64,000 nucleotides of DNA, taken from assembly GCA_902611465.1 (NCBI GenBank), contig CACLZS010000004.1, positions 1-64,000 of the forward strand, written 5' to 3'. Positions 10,300-20,241 of this stretch are shown here, in pieces. How positions within the stretch are numbered: position 1 is the first letter of the stretch; each line of letters opens with the position of its first letter. Origin of the DNA: an uncultured Pelagibacteraceae bacterium. Its GTDB lineage: Bacteria; Pseudomonadota; Alphaproteobacteria; Pelagibacterales; Pelagibacteraceae. The notes under the pieces are model-generated. The model saw only the letters and a list, made by a program, of their open reading frames with translations, ran no database searches and was not told where the DNA came from. Both the position numbers and the translations under genes were made by a program.

Positions 10300-11043
10300 T
10301 TAAATTGTCATTCCACCATCGACAGAAAATGTGTTTCCTGTTGTAAATGTTGATTCATCACCAGCTAAATAAATAGCCATAGAAGCAATTTCTTCAGCTG
10401 TTCCTAGTCTTCCCATAGGTTGTCTTGCTATAAAATCTTTCTTGGCTTGAACAGGATCAGGACTCTGGTTTACTCTATCTTGCCAAGAAGGAGAGAAAAC
10501 TGTTCCTGGTGCTATTGAATTACATCTAATATTTTGTTTTACAAAGTCTGAAGCTATTGACTTAGTTAACCCAATAATTGCAGCTTTTGAAGCTCCATAT
10601 ACAAATCTATTTGGTAAACCTTTTAGACTAGATGCTATAGACGAAACATTGATTATACTTCCGCCATTTTGCTTCACCATTAACGGTAAAATTGCTCTAC
10701 ACATGAAATACATAGATTTAATGTTTACATCAAAAGAAAAATCCCAATCTTTTTCTTCACAATCTAAAATTGTTCCATGATGAACAAATCCTACTGCATT
10801 AAACAAAACATTTACTTCATCGAGTGTTTTAACAAAATCTAAAATTGCTTTGTTGTCTGTAGAGTCTAAAGTTTTAATTTTAATATTAGGATATTCTTTA
10901 TTTAAATCAGCTAAAGTTTTTTCATTCAAATCTGTTGCTATTACATGGGCCCCTTCATTATGAAAAGCGATTGCTGTTGCTTTTCCGATACCTTGGCCTG
11001 CTGCTGTAACTACAATTTTTTTACCTTCTAGTCTTCCACTCAT
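10300..11043 (-). CDS. SDR family dehydrogenase (2-keto-3-deoxy-L-fuconate dehydrogenase-like)
   Basis: TAAGQGIGKATA, NVSSIAS, YGASKAAIIGLTKS. Confidence 0.87.
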   Translation of the reverse strand: MSGRLEGKKIVVTAAGQGIGKATAIAFHNEGAHVIATDLNEKTLADLNKEYPNIKIKTLDSTDNKAILDFVKTLDEVNVLFNAVGFVHHGTILDCEEKDWDFSFDVNIKSMYFMCRAILPLMVKQNGGSIINVSSIASSLKGLPNRFVYGASKAAIIGLTKSIASDFVKQNIRCNSIAPGTVFSPSWQDRVNQSPDPVQAKKDFIARQPMGRLGTAEEIASMAIYLAGDESTFTTGNTFSVDGGMTI

Positions 11044-11912
11044 TTATTATTTATCCTTTCAATTTCTTTATAAAGTGAACTATGGTCTGTTTCACCATGT
11101 CCATTTTTAACAAGAGATTTATACATTTCTTTAACCAAATTTGAAATAGGTAAATGAGTATTATAATTATTGGCACATTCTAAGATATTATTCATATCTT
11201 TTAAATGAACTGATGTCCTACCTTTTGGAGTAAAATCTTTATTGATCATTCTTTTTCCATGTGTCTGTAGAACTTTGCTATCTGCCCATCCACCTGACAA
11301 AGCTTTGATCATTTTATTTGGATCTGCTCCAGCTTTTTCACAAAGGGTAACAGCCTCTGCAACAGCACCAATTGTTAAACCAACTATGATTTGATTTGCT
11401 AATTTTGAAACTTGTCCACTTCCAATTGGACCAACTAATGTTGGGTTACCCATTGTTTTTAAAATATCAAATGCATCGTCAAAAATATTTTGCTCTCCCC
11501 CGACCATTATAGCTAACGAAGCTTCCTCTGCACCAATTGTTCCTCCAGATACGGGTGCGTCCAAATAATTTATATTTTTTAATTTTAAATTATTACCATG
11601 TTTAGTTGCTGTAGTTGGTTTAACAGAACTCATATCAATAACTATAGCTCCTGGTTTTAAATTATTTAAAAAATCTAAATTATTCATCACCTCATCAACA
11701 GCAGTATCATCTGTTAACATTGTGATAACAATATCACTTCCATCCACAGCATCTTTTAACGTATTTGAAATTTTTGCTCCAAATTCTTTTAGTGGTTCTG
11801 CTTTATTCTTTGATCTATTGAATACTGTTAAATTATATCCAGCTTTTACTATATTTTTAGACATTGGCAGACCCATCAGGCCTATGCCTATAAAACCTAT
11901 TTTTTTTGTCAT
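11040..11912 (-). CDS. 3-hydroxyisobutyrate dehydrogenase / tartronate semialdehyde reductase family
   Basis: GFIGIGLMGLPMSKNI, DAPVSGGTIGAEEASLAIMVGG, GSGQVSKLANQ. Confidence 0.9.
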   Translation of the reverse strand: MTKKIGFIGIGLMGLPMSKNIVKAGYNLTVFNRSKNKAEPLKEFGAKISNTLKDAVDGSDIVITMLTDDTAVDEVMNNLDFLNNLKPGAIVIDMSSVKPTTATKHGNNLKLKNINYLDAPVSGGTIGAEEASLAIMVGGEQNIFDDAFDILKTMGNPTLVGPIGSGQVSKLANQIIVGLTIGAVAEAVTLCEKAGADPNKMIKALSGGWADSKVLQTHGKRMINKDFTPKGRTSVHLKDMNNILECANNYNTHLPISNLVKEMYKSLVKNGHGETDHSSLYKEIERINNK

Positions 11913-13235
11913 TTATTTTTTAGGTACGAATTCGTGGAAATTTTGTGTCATTACTTCTGGAAAGTACATTACACATGCTAAAACAATTAACTGAATTACT
12001 ACGAATGGAGCAAATCCTCTGAAAATATCTGTTAATGAAATATGTGGAGGTGCTACTGATTTTAAATAAAAAGCTGCTGGACCAAAAGGCGGGCTTAAAA
12101 ATGATACCTGCATATTAACACAAAATAGTATTCCAAACCAAATAGGATCAAAACCAAGTGCAAGAACTATTGGTAAAAACACAGGCATTGCAAGAAGAAC
12201 AATTCCAACCCAATCCATAAAAGCACCCATTATCAAAAACATTACTTGCATCATAAAGATTAAATACATTGGTTTTAAATCATAAGCTAAAATAGTTTCA
12301 GCTACATAAGTTGGTCCACCCGCTAAAGAATAAGCTCCAGCTAAAACTGTAGCTCCAAATGTAATTGTTAAAATCGTACCTGATGCTTTAAAAGTTCTAA
12401 CAAGCGCATCTTTAAATAGAAACCATGTCAGCTCTTTTCTTGCAGCTATTATAATTAATGTTGCAACAACACCCATACCTGCTGCTTCTGTGATACCTGT
12501 TATTCCAGAATAAATTGAACCTAAAACAATTATTACAATACCAATTGGTGGTAAAAGGCCTGGAAGGTAAGACATTTTTTCCTTTAAAGTTAAAGCTGGT
12601 TCATCACTTAATGGTGCAAGATGCGGTTGTAATCTTGTTCGTATAAGAATGTAAGTAATAATTAAACCTGAAATCATAAGACCTGGAACAATAGCTTCTT
12701 GAAATAACATTGTAATTGATGTTTCTGTTGTCAATCCATATATAATTAAAACAATAGATGGAGGTATCATTGTACCTAGAGAGCCTGATGCACAAATAAT
12801 ACCAATCGACATATCTTGATCATATTTCAATCTCAACATCTGAGGTAGCGCAATCAGCCCTAATAAAACTATTTCTCCTCCAATAATTCCACTCATAGCA
12901 GCCATAATTGTTGCCATGATTGCAGTTACAACACCTACCCCTCCTCTAGTTTTTCTTAACCAAGCATTTAATGCATCATATAAATCTCTCGCGATGTTAG
13001 AGCGTTCAAGTAAGGAGGCCATAAATATAAATAAGGGTACTGATAAGAAAGAATACGTTACAACAAGAGAATAATATCTTGAAAGTAAAATTCCTAATGC
13101 ATGCTCACCTATATATAAAAATACGAGTACAGCACCCATAAAACCCGAGGCAAAACCCATTGGAACACCAATAGCTATAAGAGCTAGCAATCCAACAATA
13201 AGTATTATCGAGAGTGTTCCTATTTCAAATTCCAT
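11913..13235 (-). CDS. dctM: TRAP transporter large permease (DctM)
   Basis: 440 aa polytopic; SVPLFIFMASLLE, PPSIVLIIYG, GPAAFYLKSVAPP. Confidence 0.93.
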   Translation of the reverse strand: MEFEIGTLSIILIVGLLALIAIGVPMGFASGFMGAVLVFLYIGEHALGILLSRYYSLVVTYSFLSVPLFIFMASLLERSNIARDLYDALNAWLRKTRGGVGVVTAIMATIMAAMSGIIGGEIVLLGLIALPQMLRLKYDQDMSIGIICASGSLGTMIPPSIVLIIYGLTTETSITMLFQEAIVPGLMISGLIITYILIRTRLQPHLAPLSDEPALTLKEKMSYLPGLLPPIGIVIIVLGSIYSGITGITEAAGMGVVATLIIIAARKELTWFLFKDALVRTFKASGTILTITFGATVLAGAYSLAGGPTYVAETILAYDLKPMYLIFMMQVMFLIMGAFMDWVGIVLLAMPVFLPIVLALGFDPIWFGILFCVNMQVSFLSPPFGPAAFYLKSVAPPHISLTDIFRGFAPFVVIQLIVLACVMYFPEVMTQNFHEFVPKK

Positions 13236-13236
13236 A

Positions 13237-13827
13237 CTATTCTAAATCTTTAGCGGGATCGTATTGTCTTTCTTTAGGATTTCTCCAATCAATTATTAAA
13301 TTGTTTATTGATTGAAGTGCAATAAGAAATACACATATTAGTGTAAGTGGTTTCATAGTAGCTGGTATCGGTGGGTCCCAATACGTTGCAAATCTCTCCC
13401 AGTTTACAAATGATCTATAAGCATCTTCCATACCACCATAAATTACAGCCCCTGCAAAAAGAACAATAACTATAGTGCTAATTAGATCAAAAATTCGCTG
13501 TGTCGGTCTACCAACATAATCATAAAGTAATACTATTCTAATATGACTTCTCAATCTTGTTGCATATATGCCTCCGACTAAATAACAAACACCAGCCAAC
13601 CATAGGCATAACTCATTGGCCCATAAGGTGGGTTTAAACAAGACATATCTCATGAAAATTTCGTACATCATCACAAGTACTATTACAGGAATTAAATATT
13701 TTATTGTATGGCTTAAAAATAGAGAAATTCTATCTATCCAAAATATTGGAAAATCGTCTTTACTAGCAACTTTTTCACTTTGCTCTTTTAATTGTTTATC
13801 TTGAAGCTCTTTATCGTCCATTGGCAA
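13237..13827 (-). CDS. dctQ: TRAP transporter small permease (DctQ)
   Basis: TM protein between DctM and DctP; MYEIFMRYVLFKPTLWANELCLWLAG. Confidence 0.9.
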   Translation of the reverse strand: MPMDDKELQDKQLKEQSEKVASKDDFPIFWIDRISLFLSHTIKYLIPVIVLVMMYEIFMRYVLFKPTLWANELCLWLAGVCYLVGGIYATRLRSHIRIVLLYDYVGRPTQRIFDLISTIVIVLFAGAVIYGGMEDAYRSFVNWERFATYWDPPIPATMKPLTLICVFLIALQSINNLIIDWRNPKERQYDPAKDLE

Positions 13828-13843
13828 AAAAATTATTTAATAA

Positions 13844-13865
13844 GAAGGGCCCTCTCAGGCCCTTC
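13844..13865. terminator. Perfect hairpin GAAGGGCC-CTCTCA-GGCCCTTC between dctP and dctQ
   Basis: 8-bp GC-rich perfect inverted repeat, 6-nt loop, just 3' of the dctP stop on the minus strand. Confidence 0.75.
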
Positions 13866-13889
13866 AATATTTTTTTATGTTGCTAATAA

Positions 13890-14906
13890 TTATAGTATAC
13901 CGTTAGCTTTCATGTAAGCTTTGTGTATCTCAATAAGAGCAGCAGCTTCAGGAGATTTTTTCTTCCATTCTTCCCAAGCTCCAAGTGCAGCATTTCTGAA
14001 CTTAAGTCTATCTTCTCTAGACCAATCATGAAGAGTAACACCCATAGCAGTTAAAGCTTTAACTGCTTCAGCATTTTTTCTCTCAACTAAACTAGTGATT
14101 GTTCTACCGCAGATTTCGATTGCTGCTAGCATTGCACCTTTTTCATGAGGTTTTAACTTGTTCCAAACTTTTGTATTACAAGCTAAATGGTCAGCTGGCA
14201 TAGAGTGGAAACCTGGATATGTAGCATATTTATTTTGCTCATAATGTCCACCTGCATAGTTTGTAGCTAAAGATGAATAGTCGGCACCATCAATTAGACC
14301 AGTTTGTAAAGCAGTTGGAACTTCACCAAAATCCATGACGATCGGCTTAGCACCTAATGCTGTAAAGATCATACTTTCCATTCCTGGAGGTGATCTAAAT
14401 TTAAAGTCTTTAATAGATGCAACATCTGGAATTGGTTTGCTAGATATTAAAGACTCATGTCCTGGTATCCACCAACCGATTAAAGTCATTCCATATTTGT
14501 TGTATAGTGCATCAACAGCTTCTTGAGCTCCTGGGAACTTTAAGAAATCATATTGTTGATACGGGTTATCATATCCACCCATAACGTCACCTGCGAATTG
14601 AAAAGCTGCATTTTTACCAGTTTGGTATCCAGCACCTGTCATATCACAGTCAATAATTCCAGTTTGTGCAGAGTTAAATACCTCAGCAGACTTTCCTGTA
14701 ACTGATGATGAGTAGAACATTTGTACTTTTAAGCTTCCGCCAGAAAACTTTTCAACGTTTTTAGCGAATTGAGCTGCCACTTCACCATTTGGTGAACTAG
14801 CTGTAAAGTGAGTTTCTATTTTAAGAGTTTTTGCGTTAGCAGAACCAAATAAAGCAATAGAAACTACAGCAATAGCAGCAGTTATTTTTGTTATTAATTT
14901 TAACAT
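13890..14906 (-). CDS. dctP: TRAP transporter substrate-binding protein (DctP family)
   Basis: Signal peptide then KTLKIETHFTASSPNGEVAAQFAKNVEKFSGG; FRSPPGMES; GLIDGADY. Confidence 0.93.
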   Translation of the reverse strand: MLKLITKITAAIAVVSIALFGSANAKTLKIETHFTASSPNGEVAAQFAKNVEKFSGGSLKVQMFYSSSVTGKSAEVFNSAQTGIIDCDMTGAGYQTGKNAAFQFAGDVMGGYDNPYQQYDFLKFPGAQEAVDALYNKYGMTLIGWWIPGHESLISSKPIPDVASIKDFKFRSPPGMESMIFTALGAKPIVMDFGEVPTALQTGLIDGADYSSLATNYAGGHYEQNKYATYPGFHSMPADHLACNTKVWNKLKPHEKGAMLAAIEICGRTITSLVERKNAEAVKALTAMGVTLHDWSREDRLKFRNAALGAWEEWKKKSPEAAALIEIHKAYMKANGIL

Positions 14907-15030
14907 TATTTTCCCTCTCGGTTATGTTTTTATAAATTTAAACATAAAGGGAAAAAAAATTCAAATAAAAGACATAAATAAATTTATAAAAATAATTAAT
15001 TTTTGTAATTACAACCAAAAGTTGTTGTTT

Positions 15031-15999
15031 TTAAACAACTTCAGATAAAAGAGGTTTTTGAGAAAAAAAACATTTTATATTATCAACAGCTAACATACTC
15101 ATAGCTAATCTAGTTTCATGTGTCGCACTACCTACATGAGGAAGAACAAAACAATTTTCTAACTCTAAATATCTCTTATCAAGATTAGGCTCATTATTGA
15201 AAACATCTAATCCTGCTCCATAGATTTTTTTATTTTGTAAAACTTCAATCAGAGCATCATCATCTACTGTTGATCCTCTTGAAGTATTTATGAAAACCGA
15301 ATGTTTTGGGAATAGTTTTAAAATTTCTGAATTAATTATATTTTTAGTTTCTGGTGTGGCGGGAGTATGTAAACTTACATAATCGCAATTAGGTAGCATT
15401 GATTTTAAATCAGGATAATAAGTTGCATCTTTTTCAACATCTTTAGATAACCTATTTCTATTGTAATAAACTATTTTCATTTTAAACGCTCTGGCCCTGT
15501 CAGCAACTATTTGCCCAATTCTTCCCATACCTATTATACCTAAAGTTTTTCCTGTAATTTCATTACCAACCATTAATTTAGTTATATCTGGTCTATGATC
15601 TTTCCAAGTATTTGACTTAACTAGATTATAAGCCTCACCAATTCTTCTTGACGAAGCTAAAATTAAAAGGATTGTTATTTCTGCTACAGCATCGTTTAAT
15701 ACATTTGGCGTATTTGAAACTTTGATATTTTTTTCTTTGGCTGATTGTGTATGAATATTGTCGTAGCCAACTCCAACATGACCAATAATTTTTAATTTTC
15801 CATTTAAATTATCAAAAAAATTTTTATCTAATTTATCAAAACTTGTAGAGATTAAACCATCATATTCATTAGAAAGTTTTATTAGTTGCTCATATGTGTA
15901 AGGTTTGTCTTCTAAATTAAGAGTTGCATCAAATTCTTTTTTTAATATTTCTTCAGCGCTATCAGAAATTTTTCGAGAAACTAAAATTTTTGGTTTCAT
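15031..15999 (-). CDS. D-isomer-specific 2-hydroxyacid dehydrogenase (glyoxylate/hydroxypyruvate reductase-like)
   Basis: GIIGMGRIGQIVADRA, FINTSRGSTVDDDAL, LPHVGSAT. Confidence 0.9.
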   Translation of the reverse strand: MKPKILVSRKISDSAEEILKKEFDATLNLEDKPYTYEQLIKLSNEYDGLISTSFDKLDKNFFDNLNGKLKIIGHVGVGYDNIHTQSAKEKNIKVSNTPNVLNDAVAEITILLILASSRRIGEAYNLVKSNTWKDHRPDITKLMVGNEITGKTLGIIGMGRIGQIVADRARAFKMKIVYYNRNRLSKDVEKDATYYPDLKSMLPNCDYVSLHTPATPETKNIINSEILKLFPKHSVFINTSRGSTVDDDALIEVLQNKKIYGAGLDVFNNEPNLDKRYLELENCFVLPHVGSATHETRLAMSMLAVDNIKCFFSQKPLLSEVV

Positions 16000-17775
16000 C
16001 TAATGAGAGTTTCTTAGAACACCTTTTGTTTTAGTGATATCTAAATACTGATCTCTTGACATAATGCATGCACCGTCTTCAAGTTGACCGACATTTGATC
16101 TGGATATTTCTTGCCACGGAGTTTGATTTGTAAGTTTTTTTATTCTTTTCTTTTTTCTTCTTTTAATAAATTCTGACTTTGTTATTTGAAGATCAACTCT
16201 TCTTTTATTTAGATCTATAGTCATTTTATCTCCTGTCTTAACAATGGCTAAATCACCACCAACAGCAGATTCTGGTGATACATGAAGTATTGAAGGGCTT
16301 TCAGAGGTACCACTCTGTCTTCCATCTCCAAGTGTTGGAAGTGCATTAATGCCTTTTTTTAGTAGTCTATCTGGCGGTTGCATATTAACCACCTCAGCAG
16401 AACCAGGGTATCCAACAGGCCCACAACCTCTTATTATTAAAATAGAATTTTCATCTATTTTTAGTTTCTTGCTATTGATCCTGTCATGATAATCCTCTGG
16501 ACCTTCAAAAACTACTGCTTTTCCTTTAAAAACGTTTGGATGTTTAGGGTTTGATAAATATCTATCTCTAAATTCTTTACTAATTACTGAAGTTTTCATA
16601 ATTGCTGATGAAAAAAAATTTCCTTTCATAACTAGAAACCCTGCCTTGTCAGTCAAATTATCTTTAAATGTTTTAATAACATCTCTATCTACATCGATTT
16701 TTTTTCTTAAATTTTGCGCAACTGTTTTGCCAGTTACAGTAATTAAGTTTTGGTGAATTTTATTATTCTTCATTAATTCTTTCATGATTGCTGGTATTCC
16801 TCCAGCTCTATAAAAACCTTCCATTAAATGTTCACCTGCAGGTTGGCAGTTTGCTAATAAAGGTATTTTGTGCCCAAGTTTTTGCCAATTAGATAAATCA
16901 AATTTAACACCCATATGTTTTGCAATAGCAATTAAATGTGTAGTACAATTACTAGATGCTCCTATAGCACTTGCAACTATAACTGCATTTTCAAAAGCTT
17001 TCTTTGTCATAATTTTTGAAGGGGTTAAATCTTCGTGAACCATTTTTACAATTCTAGATCCAGTCTCAAAAGAAATTTGTTCTCTTTCTCTATAGGGAGC
17101 TGGTATTACCGCACATCCTGGTAAAGACATTCCCAATGCCTCAGCAACAGAATTCATTGACGAAGCTGTTCCCATTGTATTGCAGTGACCAGGGCTTGGT
17201 GAAGATGCTGCCGCCATATCCATAAATTCTTCGTAATTAATTTCTCCCTTAGCATGTAATCTTCTTGCCTCCCAAATAATGGTTCCTGCACCAGCTTTCT
17301 TACCTTTATAATTTCCGTCAAGCATTGGACCACCAGATAAAACAATTGCAGGAATATTGACTGTTGCAGCTGCCATTAACGCTGCTGGGGTAGTTTTATC
17401 ACATCCAGTTGTAAGTATAACTCCATCAAGTGGGTATCCGTAAAGTATCTCAACCAAAGACAAATATGATAAATTTCTATCCAACATTGCAGTAGGCTTT
17501 TTTCCAGTTTCTTGAATTGGGTGAGTAGGAAATTCCATCGGAATACCACCTGCTCTTCTAATTCCATCTTTAATTCTTTTACTTAAATCCAAAAAATGTC
17601 TGTTACATGGAGATAAATCACTCCCTGATTGGGCTATTCCAATTATTGGATTTCCTGATTGAAGTTCTTTTCTTGTAAGACCATAATTTAGATATCTTTC
17701 TAAATACATGGCTGTCATACCTGGATCTTTTGGGTCGTCAAACCATTGTTTACTTCTTAAATTCTTCTTTTTCAT
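16000..17775 (-). CDS. IlvD/Edd family dehydratase (L-arabinonate/xylonate dehydratase-like)
   Basis: 591 aa; TTGCDKTTPAALMAAA, SPGHCNTMGTASSMNS, RGCGPVGYPGSAEV. Confidence 0.9.
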   Translation of the reverse strand: MKKKNLRSKQWFDDPKDPGMTAMYLERYLNYGLTRKELQSGNPIIGIAQSGSDLSPCNRHFLDLSKRIKDGIRRAGGIPMEFPTHPIQETGKKPTAMLDRNLSYLSLVEILYGYPLDGVILTTGCDKTTPAALMAAATVNIPAIVLSGGPMLDGNYKGKKAGAGTIIWEARRLHAKGEINYEEFMDMAAASSPSPGHCNTMGTASSMNSVAEALGMSLPGCAVIPAPYREREQISFETGSRIVKMVHEDLTPSKIMTKKAFENAVIVASAIGASSNCTTHLIAIAKHMGVKFDLSNWQKLGHKIPLLANCQPAGEHLMEGFYRAGGIPAIMKELMKNNKIHQNLITVTGKTVAQNLRKKIDVDRDVIKTFKDNLTDKAGFLVMKGNFFSSAIMKTSVISKEFRDRYLSNPKHPNVFKGKAVVFEGPEDYHDRINSKKLKIDENSILIIRGCGPVGYPGSAEVVNMQPPDRLLKKGINALPTLGDGRQSGTSESPSILHVSPESAVGGDLAIVKTGDKMTIDLNKRRVDLQITKSEFIKRRKKKRIKKLTNQTPWQEISRSNVGQLEDGACIMSRDQYLDITKTKGVLRNSH

Positions 17776-17822
17776 AAAATAATAAAATATATTATAGTGA
17801 TATATAAAACCTTAATTAAAAA

Positions 17823-19328
17823 ATGAATAGTCTAATTGTACTCAATAAAAATGATAATGTAGGCGTAAGTCAATTTATTATACCAGAAAAAACGAAAATT
17901 AATGGTCAAGAGATAAGTACTATTGATCCTATACCGTTTGGACATAAAGTTTGTTTAAAACCCATAAACAAAGGTGATCCTATAATTAAATATGATCAGA
18001 TAATTGGATTTGCATCAAAAAATATTACCGCCGGTGAACATGTTCATTCTCATAATTTAGAATTCAAAGAATTTGATAGAAAGTTTCAAGTAAAAAGTAA
18101 AAAAACAATTGTTGATGAAAAAGTTGATACATTTTTCAAAGGAATATTAAGAGACAACGGTCAAGTAGCTACCAGAAATTATATAGGTATCGTTAGTACA
18201 GTTAATTGTTCAGCAACTGTTACTAAAATGATAGTTGAAAAAATAAAATATTCTAACATTCTAAATGATTATCCTAGTATTGATGGCATAGTGCCGATTA
18301 CTCACTCAACTGGATGTGGCATGAATACTGTAAGCGAAGGAATGCAAATGTTTCAAAGAACAATCGATGGTTTTAAGAACCATCCAAATTTTTCTCATGT
18401 ATTTGTTATTGGTTTAGGTTGTGAATGTGCTCAAGTAAGTTTGTTTGATGAGTCTGTAAAAAAACACAATAGAATTCATTTTTTAACAATTCAGGATGAA
18501 GGTGGAACTAAAAAAATTGTTGAAAAAGTTCTATCGCAAATAAAAAATTTATTACCTGAAGCTAACAAAATTAATAGAACCCCTCAGTCTGTTAGTCATT
18601 TAACTTTAGCTCTTCAATGTGGAGGATCAGATGGATACTCTGGTATTACTGCAAATCCGGCTTTAGGTGTTGCTGCTGATTTGTTAGTTAAAAAAGGTGG
18701 AAGTTCAATATTATCTGAAACACCTGAAATTTATGGGGCTGAGCATCTTCTAATTAATAGAGCAAACAGTCAAGAAACAGCAGATAAATTAATAGAAAGA
18801 TTAAAATGGTGGAAAAATTATACTTCAATTAATAATAGCACAATGGATAATAATCCTGCGCCTGGAAATAAACGAGGTGGTTTAACTACTATACTTGAAA
18901 AGTCACTGGGTGCAGTTGCAAAAGGTGGTAAATCAATTTTAGAAGATGTGCTTGAATACGCAGAACCATTAAAAAATAAAGGTTTTAACTTTATGGACTC
19001 TCCAGGGTATGACCCTGTGTCTGTAACAGGTCAAGTTGCTTCAGGTGCAAATGTAATTTGTTTTACAACAGGTAGAGGTTCATGTTTTGGATGCAAACCT
19101 GTTCCAAGCTTAAAATTATCTACAAATACTGCGATGTATGAAAAAATGGAAGAAGATATGGATATAAATTGTGGGACTATTGCAGAAGGTAAGGAAGACA
19201 TTGAAAAAGTTGGAAATAGAATATTTGATCTAGTTGTAAACACTGCATCAGGAAATAAATCGAAAAGTGAAATTAATGGCTACGGTGACGAGGAGTTTAA
19301 TCCTTGGCAAGTAGGCGTAGTAATGTAA
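17823..19328 (+). CDS. UxaA family altronate/galactarate-type dehydratase with N-terminal SAF-like domain
   Basis: GILRDNGQVATRNYIGIVSTVNCSATV, ITHSTGCGMNT, LQCGGSDGYSGITANPALG, GRGSCFGCKPVPS. Confidence 0.92.
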   Translation: MNSLIVLNKNDNVGVSQFIIPEKTKINGQEISTIDPIPFGHKVCLKPINKGDPIIKYDQIIGFASKNITAGEHVHSHNLEFKEFDRKFQVKSKKTIVDEKVDTFFKGILRDNGQVATRNYIGIVSTVNCSATVTKMIVEKIKYSNILNDYPSIDGIVPITHSTGCGMNTVSEGMQMFQRTIDGFKNHPNFSHVFVIGLGCECAQVSLFDESVKKHNRIHFLTIQDEGGTKKIVEKVLSQIKNLLPEANKINRTPQSVSHLTLALQCGGSDGYSGITANPALGVAADLLVKKGGSSILSETPEIYGAEHLLINRANSQETADKLIERLKWWKNYTSINNSTMDNNPAPGNKRGGLTTILEKSLGAVAKGGKSILEDVLEYAEPLKNKGFNFMDSPGYDPVSVTGQVASGANVICFTTGRGSCFGCKPVPSLKLSTNTAMYEKMEEDMDINCGTIAEGKEDIEKVGNRIFDLVVNTASGNKSKSEINGYGDEEFNPWQVGVVM

Positions 19329-19356
19329 CTTTTTGATAAATTTTTCATAAATTATC

Positions 19357-20241
19357 ATGTCAAAAAATCAAAAAGCCTCATTAATTAAGGTTATTTTTCT
19401 ATCAGCTTCAGGGTTTTTTTTATTTGTTTGTATGGACTCAACTGCAAAATATTTAGGAAATGTTATGCCAGTTACACAAGCCGTATGGGGAAGATTTTTT
19501 TTTCACTTCGTTGCTCTTTGTGTCTACTTCGTACTCTTTAAGCCGAAGCTAAATTTAACAAGAAATTTTAAAATTCAAATTATTAGATCATTATTAATGG
19601 TTACAGCAACTTTCTTTATGTTCAACTCATTACAAAGATTTGATTTAGTGGATATATACGTTGTTTTTTTTAGCGCTCCATTAATTGTTTCACTTTTATC
19701 TGCATATTTTTTAAAAGATATATTGTCTCCTAAAGGTACAATTTTGATGTTGCTAAGTTTTGGATCAATTATCTATGCTCTAGGACCTAGTATGAAAGTA
19801 TTATCGCCAGAATTAATCTTTCCTATTGTGCCACCACTATGTTGGGCACTTTATCAATTTTTTACAAAACTTATTTCAGGAAATAATGAACCTTTCTCGG
19901 CAGTTTTTTATACGGCAGTTACTGGAGCTTTGATATTTACAATTTATATTTCATTTAATTGGGTGCCAATAGAAAATAATATTTATTGGATTGGTTTAGT
20001 TGCTATGGGAATTTTTGGTTTTATAAGTCACTTTATAATTATTTATGCAATTCAATTATCTAATTTGTCATTTGTAACTAATTTTCAGTATTCTCAGTTA
20101 CTTTGGTCAACGATAATTAATTTTTTAATTTTTGGAGTTCCAGCAGATATTAGTAAAATAATTGGTCTCATTGGAATTATAATTTTTGGAGTTCTGTTTA
20201 TTAGAGTTGAGGGAACAAAGAAGGTTAAAAAAATTAATTAA
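19357..20241 (+). CDS. EamA/DMT superfamily transporter
   Basis: About 10 hydrophobic segments; FLFVCMDSTAKYL, VTQAVWGRFFFH. Confidence 0.85.
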   Translation: MSKNQKASLIKVIFLSASGFFLFVCMDSTAKYLGNVMPVTQAVWGRFFFHFVALCVYFVLFKPKLNLTRNFKIQIIRSLLMVTATFFMFNSLQRFDLVDIYVVFFSAPLIVSLLSAYFLKDILSPKGTILMLLSFGSIIYALGPSMKVLSPELIFPIVPPLCWALYQFFTKLISGNNEPFSAVFYTAVTGALIFTIYISFNWVPIENNIYWIGLVAMGIFGFISHFIIIYAIQLSNLSFVTNFQYSQLLWSTIINFLIFGVPADISKIIGLIGIIIFGVLFIRVEGTKKVKKIN

